NCBI RefSeq assembly: GCF_047717795.1 | Contig: NZ_CP159808.1 | Location: 930,001-994,000, forward strand | DNA: 64,000 bases | DNA from: Marisalimonas sp016777705 | GTDB lineage: Bacteria; Pseudomonadota; Alphaproteobacteria; Puniceispirillales; Marisalimonadaceae | Direction: 5' to 3' | In this document: positions 26,968 to 36,571 of the stretch, piece by piece | Numbering within the stretch: the stretch's first letter is position 1 | Layout of the letters: every line of letters begins with the position of its first letter | The notes under the pieces: generated by a model | What the model was told of the DNA's origin: nothing | Database searches by the model: none | Seen by the model: only the letters and a program-made list of their open reading frames with translations | Program-made: the position numbers and the translations under genes

Positions 26968-28722
26968 ATGAATACATTACCGTCTTTGTTTTTTAAAAAT
27001 ACTTCAATTTATCAAAATAAAACACTCTTCGGTTTCAAAGATGGTAAGAGTTGGAAGTCAATATCTTGGAACAAAAGTAGTGATTTCGTTCAAAACATAG
27101 CTTTGGGACTTCATGAAATTGGGGTTAAGAAAAGTGATAAAATTACATTAATAGCTGAAAATAGTTATAAATGGTGCATTGTTGATTTATCTATTATGTC
27201 TTTAGGTGCAATAACTGTTCCTGGTTACATAACAAGTAATGAAGAAGAAATATTTTATCTTTTATCACATTCAGATTCATCATTTGTATTTGTTAATTCA
27301 ACGTTGCTTCCAGTTATTTTAAAAATTTTACCAAAATTGAAAAAAATTAAGTATGTTATTAATATAGATGATAACTCAAAAGATGATTTGAAAAAAAATT
27401 CTCAACTCTACAATTACAATCAATTACTTGAAATGGGTAATAAAAGCAATTTACATGATAAATTCTTAGAAACTTTTGTGAATAAGATTAATCAAGATGA
27501 TGTCGTTTCTTTAATATATACCTCTGGTACAAGCAGTAACCCAAAAGCTGTAATGTTGACTAATAAATCAACTATTTCAAATTTATTAGGTGCGTATGAA
27601 TTGGTGAAAGATATTGATATTAAAGAACATCGTTTTTTGTCAATTATTCCTCTATCGCATGCTTATGAGCATACGGCCGGTTTTTTATTACCTGTTTATA
27701 TAGGTGCAGAAATTTACTTTAATGATAACAGAGATAAAATTGTTAATGATTTGCAGTCTGTAAGGCCAACATTAATGATAGCTGTTCCAAGGTTGTATGA
27801 GGTTCTTTTTAAAAAGATTAACAATCAATTGTTAACCCAAAATAAATTAGCCCAAAAGCTATTTTTTAAAACTATAGAATTAGGCACTAAAGACTTTCAA
27901 TGCTCTAAACTTACTTTTTTTGAAAAAATAACTAATAATTTATTAGATTTAATAATTAGAAAAAAAATCAAGAAAAAATTTGGAGGTCAATTACAGGCTT
28001 TCATTTCAGGAGGGGCTGCTCTTAACAATCAAGTAGGTTTGTTTTTTCAATCCTTAGGGATTAATATTCTTCAAGGTTATGGTCAAACTGAATGTTCTCC
28101 TTTAATTTCATGTAACCCTATGAATTCAATAAAAATAGATACTGTTGGGCCTGTTATTAAAGGTCTTGAAGTTAAAATTTCAGAGCAAAAAGAAATACTT
28201 GTGAAAGGTAATTCAGTGATGAAAGGTTATTGGAAAGACCAAAAGAGTACTAATAAAGTAATTGTTAATGGTTGGCTACACACTGGTGATTTAGGAGAAT
28301 TAGATAAAGATAATTATATTAAAATCACTGGCAGAATTAATGAAATGATTGTGAGTTCAGGAGGAGATAATATAGCACCAGTTCCTATTGAAAACTTATT
28401 GTTAGCCTACGATGAAATTGAGCAAGTTATGGTTTATGGACATAATAGACCATTTTTGACAGCTATTATAGTTCCAAATGAGAATTTAATTAATGACGTT
28501 TCTAAAAACATAGTTAAAGATTATTCAATATTTCAAGCTATAGTTAATAAGGTAAATAAACAATTATCTCAAAGTAAAAAAATAAGAAAATTTTTATTAA
28601 CTGATAAAAGTTTTAACATTGAGAATAATGAATTGACACCAACATTAAAAATTAAAAGACGTATAGTTTCTGCTAACTATGCAGAGCAATTGGACAAATT
28701 ATATAAAAAATCTTTTTTTTAA
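26968..28722 (+). CDS. Long-chain acyl-CoA synthetase (AMP-dependent ligase)
   Basis: The enzyme activates fatty acids to acyl-CoA via acyl-AMP. It is an ANL-superfamily enzyme of 584 residues. The P-loop-like motif is LIYTSGTSSNPKAVMLTN (about 186-203), followed by SIIPLSHAYEHTAG, GYGQTECSPLIS, WLHTGDLGELD and the hinge ITGRINEMIVSSGGDNIAP. The TPTLKIKRR segment carries the C-terminal catalytic Lys. It resembles the FAA1/long-chain type rather than FadD. It begins a two-gene unit with an EamA permease; its promoter must lie in the 185-base gap at 26783-26967. Confidence 0.92.
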   Translation: MNTLPSLFFKNTSIYQNKTLFGFKDGKSWKSISWNKSSDFVQNIALGLHEIGVKKSDKITLIAENSYKWCIVDLSIMSLGAITVPGYITSNEEEIFYLLSHSDSSFVFVNSTLLPVILKILPKLKKIKYVINIDDNSKDDLKKNSQLYNYNQLLEMGNKSNLHDKFLETFVNKINQDDVVSLIYTSGTSSNPKAVMLTNKSTISNLLGAYELVKDIDIKEHRFLSIIPLSHAYEHTAGFLLPVYIGAEIYFNDNRDKIVNDLQSVRPTLMIAVPRLYEVLFKKINNQLLTQNKLAQKLFFKTIELGTKDFQCSKLTFFEKITNNLLDLIIRKKIKKKFGGQLQAFISGGAALNNQVGLFFQSLGINILQGYGQTECSPLISCNPMNSIKIDTVGPVIKGLEVKISEQKEILVKGNSVMKGYWKDQKSTNKVIVNGWLHTGDLGELDKDNYIKITGRINEMIVSSGGDNIAPVPIENLLLAYDEIEQVMVYGHNRPFLTAIIVPNENLINDVSKNIVKDYSIFQAIVNKVNKQLSQSKKIRKFLLTDKSFNIENNELTPTLKIKRRIVSANYAEQLDKLYKKSFF

Positions 28723-28734
28723 TGGTTAAATAAA

Positions 28735-29685
28735 TTGAAATTTGATTTTTTAACATCCCAGGTAGATGACAATCCAATTGCAGCTCTTTGCATGATTGTT
28801 TTTGGGGTTATAATATTGTCTCTTCAAGATGGTCTAATTAAATATATGGCTACTGACACAAGTTTTTGGCAGTTTCAATTTATAAGATCCATTAGTAACA
28901 TTGTTTTACTCTTATTGATTGCAAAACTTACAATTGGGTTGCACTCATTATTTCCTATAAATTGGAAACCTGTTTATTTTAGAGCATTTATGATGACTTC
29001 TTGTATGTTCTGTTTTTTTTCTGCATCGCCTAGCTTAAGTTTGGCGCAAATGGCTGCAGGACTTTATACTTACCCTATATTTGTATCTATTTTAGCTGTA
29101 ATAGTTTTAAAGGAAACAATTAAATTCTGGAGAATTTCTGCTTTAATTTTAGGGTGTTTGGGAGCATTTTTAATATTAGAACCGTGGTCTGAACATTTTA
29201 TAATTTTACAATTACTCCCAATTATGGCGGGCTTTTTTTTCGCTTGTAATATTGTTTTAATTAGAAAGTATTGTAGAAAAGAGACAGTTATATCACTTAC
29301 TTTAGCTGTTGGTGTTATGTTTTTTATATCAGCATGTTTGGGAATAATTATTTTTGAGTTTTTATATCATAGCGAATTCTTAAGAGTGCAGGCGCCTTTT
29401 GTTTTTATTGGTTGGCCAAAATTAACTTTAATTATTTTATTTTTTTCTATTTCCTGCTCTTTTTTAAATGTAATAGGCAATATTTTATTAGCAAAAGCAT
29501 ATCAAACAGCAGAAAGCAGCTGGTTAGCACCAATTGATTACTCATATTTAATATTTGCTGCAATTTGGGGTAAATTATTATTTGATATTTGGCCAACATA
29601 CCTAAATATAATTGGCATAAGTTTTATAGCTGTATCAGGTATGTTAATTGCTTGGAGAGAACGTATTAAAAACTTTAATAATTAA
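28735..29685 (+). CDS. EamA/DMT-family permease
   Basis: An inner-membrane drug/metabolite transporter of 316 residues with ten predicted helices in two EamA repeats (about 15-145 and 155-305). Substrate unknown. The start is TTG, 12 bases after the acyl-CoA synthetase. The first repeat contains SLQDGLIKYM and the second a conserved WLAPIDYSYLIFAAIWG block, close to the RhaT/YdcZ-like permeases common in marine alphaproteobacteria. It overlaps the end of the convergent helicase gene by four bases. Confidence 0.88.
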   Translation: MKFDFLTSQVDDNPIAALCMIVFGVIILSLQDGLIKYMATDTSFWQFQFIRSISNIVLLLLIAKLTIGLHSLFPINWKPVYFRAFMMTSCMFCFFSASPSLSLAQMAAGLYTYPIFVSILAVIVLKETIKFWRISALILGCLGAFLILEPWSEHFIILQLLPIMAGFFFACNIVLIRKYCRKETVISLTLAVGVMFFISACLGIIIFEFLYHSEFLRVQAPFVFIGWPKLTLIILFFSISCSFLNVIGNILLAKAYQTAESSWLAPIDYSYLIFAAIWGKLLFDIWPTYLNIIGISFIAVSGMLIAWRERIKNFNN

Positions 29686-30980
29686 GCAAGATAATCTTGT
29701 ACATTTTTATTAAAAATTATATCAGACATTCTTATTTCTCTAGTTAAAAATAACCCTTCTAAAGAAACTACTCTGCTCAGTGCAACATAAGTCTGGCCAT
29801 GAGCAAATGAACCAGTATCTAAATCTAGAATTACGTTTTCAAATGTTTGCCCTTGACTTTTATGTATAGTTACAGCCCAAGCTAACTTAATAGGATACTG
29901 TGTAAAAGTGGCTGTTACCTCGTGAACAACCTTATCGTCTTTAATAAGATAATTAAATTTTTCCCAGGTATCTTGAATTATTTTATGTGTTTTATTTTTA
30001 ATTTTTAAGTGGATATTATCTTTGCTTAATTCAGTTACCACTCCAATGGAACCATTTACCCATCTTTTAGGTGATTTAGTATCATTTTTAATTAACATGA
30101 CTTGAGCGCCAACTTTTAATTGGAGCGTCACGTCTGCGGGTTTCTCTTTGAAGTCTCCTGTTTCAGATGACGAGTAAGAAAAAGTTTTTTGATTAATGTT
30201 TTCAAGATTATGTCTGTTAATTCCATCAACTTTTCTATTAGTTGGAGATAAAATAATTGTTTCTAAAGGAATATTAGAATTATTGTTAATTACTCTATTA
30301 TTAAGTATTGAAAGATCATGTTCATTTACATTACCTATTCGTATCTTATTTAAAACATCTAAAAACTGTATATCTTTTTGTCTAAAAACCTTTTTTAACT
30401 CATATTTTTTAATATTACTGATTTGGTAACAATTAGAATGAAAAAAGTAATGGCCAAAAGGGTAAAAATTATCAAAAATTTCTTGCTCATTTTCTCTTAC
30501 TACTGGAGGCAGTTGATGAATATCTCCCAATAGAATGATTTGAACTCCACCAAATGGCTGTTCATTATTTCTATTAAATCTTAAGGATTGATCTATGCCG
30601 TCAAGAACATCAGACCTGATCATTGAGCATTCATCTATAAGTATTGTTTCAACATTATTAATTACTTTTCCTCTTAATTTTTGTATCTTTTCATTTATCA
30701 ATATTCTTGGTGGAAATAAGAAGAATGAATGGATGGTTTTACCTTTAGCTTTAATTGCAGAAATACCAGTTGAAGCTAAAATTACAAAATTTTTTGAAGA
30801 GTTAATTCTAAAATATTCCAAAAGAGTGGTTTTACCAGAACCAGCTTTACCAGTAATAAACATATTTTCTTTAGAGTATTCCATTTTATGAAAAATATCT
30901 TTGAATTCATCCTTGAATTCAATATTTTCAGGTAAATCACTGTAATTAATATAATTTTTATTTATCATATTTAAATTCAA
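29682..30980 (-). CDS. Pif1/RecD-like superfamily 1 helicase
   Basis: A DNA helicase of 432 residues. Motifs in order are Walker A GKAGSGKTTLL (about 43-53), motif Ia FVILASTGISA, Walker B ILIDECSMI, motif III LGDIHQLPPV, motif IV SPTNRKVDGIN, motif V VTIHKSQGQT and motif VI YVALSRV. This set matches Pif1-type 5'-3' helicases rather than UvrD. It lacks the extra domains of eukaryotic Pif1. It overlaps gntK by four bases and is the last gene of a metabolic operon, an unusual setting for a helicase. Confidence 0.92.
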   Translation of the reverse strand: MNLNMINKNYINYSDLPENIEFKDEFKDIFHKMEYSKENMFITGKAGSGKTTLLEYFRINSSKNFVILASTGISAIKAKGKTIHSFFLFPPRILINEKIQKLRGKVINNVETILIDECSMIRSDVLDGIDQSLRFNRNNEQPFGGVQIILLGDIHQLPPVVRENEQEIFDNFYPFGHYFFHSNCYQISNIKKYELKKVFRQKDIQFLDVLNKIRIGNVNEHDLSILNNRVINNNSNIPLETIILSPTNRKVDGINRHNLENINQKTFSYSSSETGDFKEKPADVTLQLKVGAQVMLIKNDTKSPKRWVNGSIGVVTELSKDNIHLKIKNKTHKIIQDTWEKFNYLIKDDKVVHEVTATFTQYPIKLAWAVTIHKSQGQTFENVILDLDTGSFAHGQTYVALSRVVSLEGLFLTREIRMSDIIFNKNVQDYLA

Positions 30981-31474
30981 TAAAAAAATTCTTGTTTTTT
31001 AATTATTTGATTTACTATTTGATCTGGGTTTAAATTCTTTTTAAAAATAATAGAGTTTTCTGGTTCTTCTAAAATTGAAAACTGACTATCAATAAGGCTG
31101 TCTGGCATAAAATGATCTTTTCTATTATTAATTCTAAATTTAGCTGTATCTTTATCAATTTTTAAATAAATTAAATGATAATTTTTGACTCCCAGCATCA
31201 GCCTGTATTTTTCTTTTAAAGCTGAGCATGCTACAACAAGATTCTGTAAATTTTTTCTTTTAGAAATTTCTTCTTTAATTTTTTTAAGCCAGTCATGCCG
31301 GTCTGCGTCGTTTAAGGGTTTGCCAGTACTCATTTTAGCGATATTTTCTTTACTATGAAAATTGTCAGCCTCAATAAAATAAGCATCTAATTTTTTTGAT
31401 AATTTTTCTGCAACTGTAGTCTTTCCTGAACCAGCAACACCCATTATCAAAAAAGTAAAATATTTTCTTTTCAT
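30977..31474 (-). CDS. gntK: Gluconokinase
   Basis: Phosphorylates D-gluconate to 6-phosphogluconate. The 165-residue P-loop kinase has MGVAGSGKTTVAEKL at the N-terminus, EADNFHSKENIAKMSTGKPLNDADRHDWL (substrate site), VACSALKEKYR and DHFMPDSLIDSQFSILEEP, all characteristic of GntK/IdnK. It overlaps gnd and the helicase by four bases each. Its product is the substrate of the adjacent gnd, so the two form a gluconate-to-ribulose-5-phosphate route. Confidence 0.95.
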   Translation of the reverse strand: MKRKYFTFLIMGVAGSGKTTVAEKLSKKLDAYFIEADNFHSKENIAKMSTGKPLNDADRHDWLKKIKEEISKRKNLQNLVVACSALKEKYRLMLGVKNYHLIYLKIDKDTAKFRINNRKDHFMPDSLIDSQFSILEEPENSIIFKKNLNPDQIVNQIIKKQEFFY

Positions 31475-32850
31475 AATTCAGTCCAATATGGTTTAACAAT
31501 TTCACTACTATTCTTGTGCTTTAAAGGATGTAGACCAAAATAACTTCTTTGTAATTGAATTGTTTCGCCGATTTTGTGATTAGAAAAAACTAAGTCATAA
31601 TATGCTAAGTTAGAGGATAATACAGGCGACGGTATTCCTTTTTTAATTGCTAAAGAACAAAAATCTCTAATGTGATCTATGTTGGGGCATTTTTGATTAA
31701 TTAATTTATATAAAAATTTATAATCTAAATTTTTATTAATATTAAATTGATGTGAGATAAGTTTAAGGTATTCGCCTTGTAAAATGCAACCTGCACTCCA
31801 AGCCTTAAATACATCTTGTAAATCAAAATTAAAAAAATCAAATTTATTAGATGCTTTTATAATTTCTAATCCTTGGAATAGTGAGCAAGCAAAATTAAAG
31901 AAAATAATTTCATCTAATTTAACATCATTTACTTTTGAACTATGTTTAAGGTCTTCATCTGATAAATTATTTTCTGTAGCATAATTAAAAAATTGAGAGC
32001 TGGACCTTGCAGATAAGGCTGCGTATATAGATGGAACACTTACGCCTAGTTCTAAAGCTGCATTAATTGTCCAAACACCAGTTCCATTTTGTCCAATATG
32101 ATTATCTACATCATCTATAAAATATTTATTATCTTCGTTCTTTGCATTTAGCACTTTAGAGGTTATTTCTAAAAGAAAGGATGAGCTTGATGTTTTTAAA
32201 ACTTCGTTAAGTTTTTTTGTCTGCTCATCATAACTTATATTAAAACCTTTATTTAGAATAAAGCTTATTTCAGATAGAGCTTCCATTAATGCATACTCAA
32301 TACCATTATGTATTAATTTAACAAAATGACCAGAACCTGCAGACCCAAAATAACAGCACGCATTTTCCTCACCATTTTTGGCTGAAATTGCATTAAAAAT
32401 ATGACTAGTTTTTATCCACGCATTTTCTGTTCCTCCTGCCATAATAGCAGGCCCATTTCTGGCTCCTCTAGGCCCCCCTGAAACACCAATTCCTAAAAAA
32501 CTTATATTTTTATCAAGTAATCTATTATGTCTTTCAATAGACTTTAAATATAGTGAGTTACCTAGATCAGCTAAAATATCTTCCGGTTTCATGAATTCAA
32601 TTATTTGATCTATGCATTCATCAATTTTATCAGCTGGTAAACTTAGCATAATTATTCTGGGACTAGGTACTTCATATGTAAGTTGCTTCAAAGATTTAAC
32701 TAAAGATAAGTTTTGAATTCTATCATGTTTGATTTTCTCAATTATGTTTAAATTTTTTTCATAAGCATAAATTTTAAAACCTTTTGAGGTAATGTTTTTT
32801 GCTAAATTATATCCCATTGACCCAAGTCCAATAAGCCCAATATTAATCAA
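31471..32850 (-). CDS. gnd: 6-phosphogluconate dehydrogenase, decarboxylating
   Basis: Oxidises 6-phosphogluconate to ribulose 5-phosphate and CO2. The N-terminal Rossmann motif is GLIGLGSMGYNLA. The substrate site includes GVSGGPRGARNGPAIMAGG and GSGHFVKLIHNGIEYALMEAL with the catalytic Lys and His-Asn. The C-terminal tail contains LQRSYFGLHP. Length is 459, close to the long form of the family, but many surface positions are diverged (GVSGG-PR instead of the usual GVSGG-EE). No glucose-6-phosphate dehydrogenase gene is in the window. Confidence 0.93.
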   Translation of the reverse strand: MINIGLIGLGSMGYNLAKNITSKGFKIYAYEKNLNIIEKIKHDRIQNLSLVKSLKQLTYEVPSPRIIMLSLPADKIDECIDQIIEFMKPEDILADLGNSLYLKSIERHNRLLDKNISFLGIGVSGGPRGARNGPAIMAGGTENAWIKTSHIFNAISAKNGEENACCYFGSAGSGHFVKLIHNGIEYALMEALSEISFILNKGFNISYDEQTKKLNEVLKTSSSSFLLEITSKVLNAKNEDNKYFIDDVDNHIGQNGTGVWTINAALELGVSVPSIYAALSARSSSQFFNYATENNLSDEDLKHSSKVNDVKLDEIIFFNFACSLFQGLEIIKASNKFDFFNFDLQDVFKAWSAGCILQGEYLKLISHQFNINKNLDYKFLYKLINQKCPNIDHIRDFCSLAIKKGIPSPVLSSNLAYYDLVFSNHKIGETIQLQRSYFGLHPLKHKNSSEIVKPYWTEL

Positions 32851-32874
32851 TTCATTAAATCCTTATTTTTTACT

Positions 32875-33822
32875 TCATTTGACATGTATTTTTATTATTC
32901 TAGAAATTGGAGTGTAAAAAATTTCTACAATAACAAAGCTAGTAATTACAAAGATAGCGATTAACTGATTAATAGTTATCTTGTCATCTAATATAAAAAA
33001 AGCTAAGCATAATGCAATTACTGGCTTTAAGAAAAAAAGATAATTACCTCGAGTTACATCAGGTATCTTAGAAAGTCCCCATAACCATAATATGAAAGCT
33101 ATACAAGTATTCCAAACACCAAGAGTTATAATTGACAAGTATTCAAGGCTTGATCTGTCAAACAAATCTAGTGGGTTAACCCAAATACCCCAAATCAATC
33201 CAATTGAAGGATAAAGTGCAAAAAAGCCAAGAACAAATGTATATGTTGTCATTCTTACAGGACCATATTCATTGACATAAGGTTTAACTAATACAAGATA
33301 GATTGAACCAATTAGTGCACATCCTATTGATAAATATATTCCAATTAAGTTGTTTTTATTACCGCTTAATTGCTCTAAATATCCATCGGTTAATAAAAAA
33401 ACACATCCTAAAAAAGCTCCAATACCACTTATAATTTTTGGAGTTGTTATTCTGGTTTTTTCAACAATTCTAGCCACAAAAACAACGCCAATTGGCATTA
33501 TTGTAACCATTGTTGCTACTTGAACAACAGTTGCAAAGTCTAATGCCCAATGGAATAAAAATTGGCCAAATGCCATACCAAAAATTGAAAGTAAAATAAT
33601 AGGGAAGGGACTTTTTCTGAGAGGTTCTATCAAGTTCCTTGAATTGGGTATAAATATACATAAAAATAAAAGCGCAAGTCCACCTAAACCAAATCTCCAT
33701 ACAGATACCTCAACCCCAGAAATACCAGATAGTTTTACAAAAAATTCAGAGCTAGCGTGACCACAAACTCCAAGGAGAGCTGATATATAAGCTAAAATTA
33801 TAATTTTATTATCTTTTAACAT
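32875..33822 (-). CDS. EamA/DMT-family permease
   Basis: A ten-helix inner-membrane permease of 315 residues with two EamA repeats (about 8-140 and 160-300). Landmarks are GHASSEFFVKLSG in helix 1, GQFLFHWALDFATVVQVATM in the first repeat and NTCIAFILWLWGLSKIPDV in the second. Substrate unknown. It is embedded between the molybdenum hydroxylase genes (29-base gap) and gnd (24-base gap), so it may carry a compound linked to one of them. The N-terminus is hydrophobic immediately after MLKDNK. Confidence 0.9.
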   Translation of the reverse strand: MLKDNKIIILAYISALLGVCGHASSEFFVKLSGISGVEVSVWRFGLGGLALLFLCIFIPNSRNLIEPLRKSPFPIILLSIFGMAFGQFLFHWALDFATVVQVATMVTIMPIGVVFVARIVEKTRITTPKIISGIGAFLGCVFLLTDGYLEQLSGNKNNLIGIYLSIGCALIGSIYLVLVKPYVNEYGPVRMTTYTFVLGFFALYPSIGLIWGIWVNPLDLFDRSSLEYLSIITLGVWNTCIAFILWLWGLSKIPDVTRGNYLFFLKPVIALCLAFFILDDKITINQLIAIFVITSFVIVEIFYTPISRIIKIHVK

Positions 33823-33851
33823 TAAATTAGATAATAAAATTATAAATCACT

Positions 33852-36089
33852 TTAATTTCCTTCAATAATTTTCAATACTTTTGGCGGTGACATAGGTAAG
33901 CTATAAGACCTTTTACCTATAGCTTGATAAACAGCATTAGATATAGCGGCTAAGGGAGGTACTAATGGCACTTCACCAACACCACGAACACCTTGAGGAT
34001 GTTTAGGGTTAGGCACTTCAATAATAACGGTATCTAACATTGGTAAATCAGAGCACACTGGCATTCTGTAATCTAGAAAACCTGTATTATCTAAATGTCC
34101 GTCTTTATTATAAATATACTCTTCACTTAAAGCCCAACCAATTCCTTGAGCGCAACCACCTTGAAGTTGACCTTCAACATAGTCAGGATGAATGGCTTTG
34201 CCTACATCTTGAATTGATGTGTATCTTTTAACTCTAACTATACCTAAATCCATATCCACTTCTACATCACAAATATGTGTAGCAAAGCCACCCTCAGCGC
34301 CCTCAGTATTAACTTGGTAGCCAGCTCCTATGGGACCTCCAGTTGCAGTTGCTTTGTCAGCTATTTCTGCTAATGTTAGAGGAGCAAATTTACCTGCGTT
34401 ATCACCTGCAGGACGAGCTTCACCATTTTCCCATTCAATAGCATCTTCGTCAATACCCCAAATTTTAGCTGCTCTTTGTTTTAATTGATTAATTACTATC
34501 TGAGCAGATTCGGTAACTACCATAGCAGAAGCAAATAAAACTCTACTGCCTCCTGTTAAATTGCTGTATCCAATGGTAGCGGTGTCTCCAATAAGAACTG
34601 AAACTCTGTCATGATGTATGCCAAGTAGTTCTGCTGTAATATTAGCAATTGAAGCTCTTGATCCACCAATATCTGGATGACCAGTAGTAACAACAACATT
34701 TCCATCTTCAGTTATATTAAGTTGTGCACTTGACTCACCGCCTGCATTAAACCAAAAACCACTCGCAACACCTCTACCCTGATGCTTTCCAAGGGGTGCT
34801 TTATAGTGTGGATGATTAATAGCAGCATCCAATGTCTCTATATAACCCATTTTAGGAAATACAGGTCCATGAACAGCTTTTGTGCCTTCTTTTGCAGCGT
34901 TAATTTTTCTTAATTCAAGAGGGCACATTTTTAATGCTTCTGCTATCTCATCTAGCACACACTCAACACCATAAGCGCCAATAGGGGCTCCAGGAGCCCT
35001 GTAAGCCGCTACTTTACTTCTATTTGAAACAACATCATAGCCAAATGTATGGGCATTTGGAATGTCGTATGGAGCTAAAGAGCAACCAGCAGCGCCTCTT
35101 ATAGGAGAGCCAGGAAAAGCACCGGCTTGTAAATAATAAATACCCTGAGCAGCTACTATTTTTCCATCATTTGTAGCGCCGATTTTAATTGTGCTTTTTG
35201 ACCCCGAAGTAGGCCCAGATGCTCTCATAGTATCTTCTCTGTTCATTACAATCTTTACAGGGCGACCGGTTTTTTGAGATAGTACCGTTGCAAGTGGTTC
35301 CAGATATACTATTGTTTTACCACCAAATCCTCCTCCAATTTCAGCAGGAATAGCTCTAATATTACTTTGCGGAATACCTGTTAAGAATGACGTCATAGCT
35401 CTAACCATAAATTGTCCTTGGCTTGAACTCCAAATAGTAGCTCTTCCATCAGCTGCAACGCTTACAAGACATGAATGTGTCTCAAGGTAACCTTGATGAA
35501 CAGCTTCTGTTTTAAAATCTTTTTCAATAATTACGTCTGCTTTTGCAAACCCTTCTTCTATGTCACCTTTTTTATGTTCCAAAGTTCCGGCGATATTTGA
35601 TGGTTTCCCATTAAACTGGATGTGATCATGAAGAATAGGAGCATCATCCTTGATGGCATCTTCAATATCTATGGCCCAAGGCAAAATTTCATACTCGACT
35701 TCAATCAAATCACATGCTTTTTCAGCTATTGCTTCAGTTGTTGCTGCAACAGCCGCTAGAGGGTGACCATGAAATAATACTTTGTCTCTTGCCATGACAT
35801 TTCTACACATCCAGCGCATATCTTGGATACCAAGGATTACGGGTGTGTCTAATGGAAAGTCTACTATATCTTTAGAAGTAATAACTGACTTGACTCCTGC
35901 TAGAGCTTCAGCCTTTTTTGTATTAATAGATATTATTTTTGCATGAGGGTGAGGGCTTCTTAATACATGTCCCCATATCATTCCAGGCATAGTAGTGTCA
36001 GATGAATATTGAGCACGTCCTGTGACTTTTTCTGCACCATCTGGTCTTACTGTGTTTTTACCAATCCACTTATTATTAATTTCGTTCAT
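33852..36089 (-). CDS. Molybdenum hydroxylase, Mo-cofactor-binding large subunit
   Basis: Catalytic subunit of a xanthine-oxidase/CO-dehydrogenase-family enzyme, 745 residues. The N-terminal part has GKNTVRPDGAEKVTGRAQYSSD. The Moco-binding part shows QGQFMVRAMTS, AEIGGGFGGK, the active-site loop AYRAPGAPIG, and GVGEVPLVPPLAA with the catalytic Glu. The loop is neither AYRCSFR (form I CO dehydrogenase) nor AYRGAGR (form II), so CO is unlikely to be the substrate; a purine, aldehyde or N-heterocycle is more likely. G+C is clearly higher than in the neighbours. It overlaps the 2Fe-2S subunit gene by one base. Confidence 0.92.
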   Translation of the reverse strand: MNEINNKWIGKNTVRPDGAEKVTGRAQYSSDTTMPGMIWGHVLRSPHPHAKIISINTKKAEALAGVKSVITSKDIVDFPLDTPVILGIQDMRWMCRNVMARDKVLFHGHPLAAVAATTEAIAEKACDLIEVEYEILPWAIDIEDAIKDDAPILHDHIQFNGKPSNIAGTLEHKKGDIEEGFAKADVIIEKDFKTEAVHQGYLETHSCLVSVAADGRATIWSSSQGQFMVRAMTSFLTGIPQSNIRAIPAEIGGGFGGKTIVYLEPLATVLSQKTGRPVKIVMNREDTMRASGPTSGSKSTIKIGATNDGKIVAAQGIYYLQAGAFPGSPIRGAAGCSLAPYDIPNAHTFGYDVVSNRSKVAAYRAPGAPIGAYGVECVLDEIAEALKMCPLELRKINAAKEGTKAVHGPVFPKMGYIETLDAAINHPHYKAPLGKHQGRGVASGFWFNAGGESSAQLNITEDGNVVVTTGHPDIGGSRASIANITAELLGIHHDRVSVLIGDTATIGYSNLTGGSRVLFASAMVVTESAQIVINQLKQRAAKIWGIDEDAIEWENGEARPAGDNAGKFAPLTLAEIADKATATGGPIGAGYQVNTEGAEGGFATHICDVEVDMDLGIVRVKRYTSIQDVGKAIHPDYVEGQLQGGCAQGIGWALSEEYIYNKDGHLDNTGFLDYRMPVCSDLPMLDTVIIEVPNPKHPQGVRGVGEVPLVPPLAAISNAVYQAIGKRSYSLPMSPPKVLKIIEGN

Positions 36090-36568
36090 TATGCGCTCTC
36101 CTTCATATCATCGGCTACTTCAAGTACAGCTTTTACAATTTTATCATAACCTGTGCATCTACATAAGTTGCCGGCCAACCAAAATCTAACTTCTGTCTCA
36201 GTAGGTGTTGGATTGTGGTCAAGTAATGCCTTAGAAGCCATTAAAAAACCTGGAGTACATATTCCGCATTGAAGAGCAGCTTTTTCTAAAAACTTTTGCT
36301 GTAGAGCATGAAGTTTTCCACCTTCAGACATTCCTTCAATTGTTTCTAATTTACTGCCTTCGGCTTCCGCGGCAAGCATTAAGCATGAGCATACAAGCTC
36401 TCCATCTAAGATTATACTGCACGACCCACAGTCACCGGAGCCACAACTTTCTTTAGAACCTGTTAGATCTAATTGGTTTCGTAGAACATTTAACATTGTA
36501 TCATGTGGTTCACATAAATACTCAACTGACTCATTATTTATATTTGTAGAAACTTGAATTTTAGACAT
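36089..36568 (-). CDS. Molybdenum hydroxylase, [2Fe-2S] small subunit
   Basis: Electron-transfer subunit of 159 residues. The plant-type ferredoxin domain holds its cluster with C42, C47, C50 and C62 (CGSGDCGSC and later VCSC). The C-terminal helical domain holds the second cluster with CGIC and CRC in LQCGICTPGF and NLCRCTGYDKI. All eight ligands are present, so the subunit looks functional. The gene lies between the FAD and Mo subunit genes, three bases after the former. Confidence 0.96.
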   Translation of the reverse strand: MSKIQVSTNINNESVEYLCEPHDTMLNVLRNQLDLTGSKESCGSGDCGSCSIILDGELVCSCLMLAAEAEGSKLETIEGMSEGGKLHALQQKFLEKAALQCGICTPGFLMASKALLDHNPTPTETEVRFWLAGNLCRCTGYDKIVKAVLEVADDMKESA

Positions 36569-36571
36569 TTT

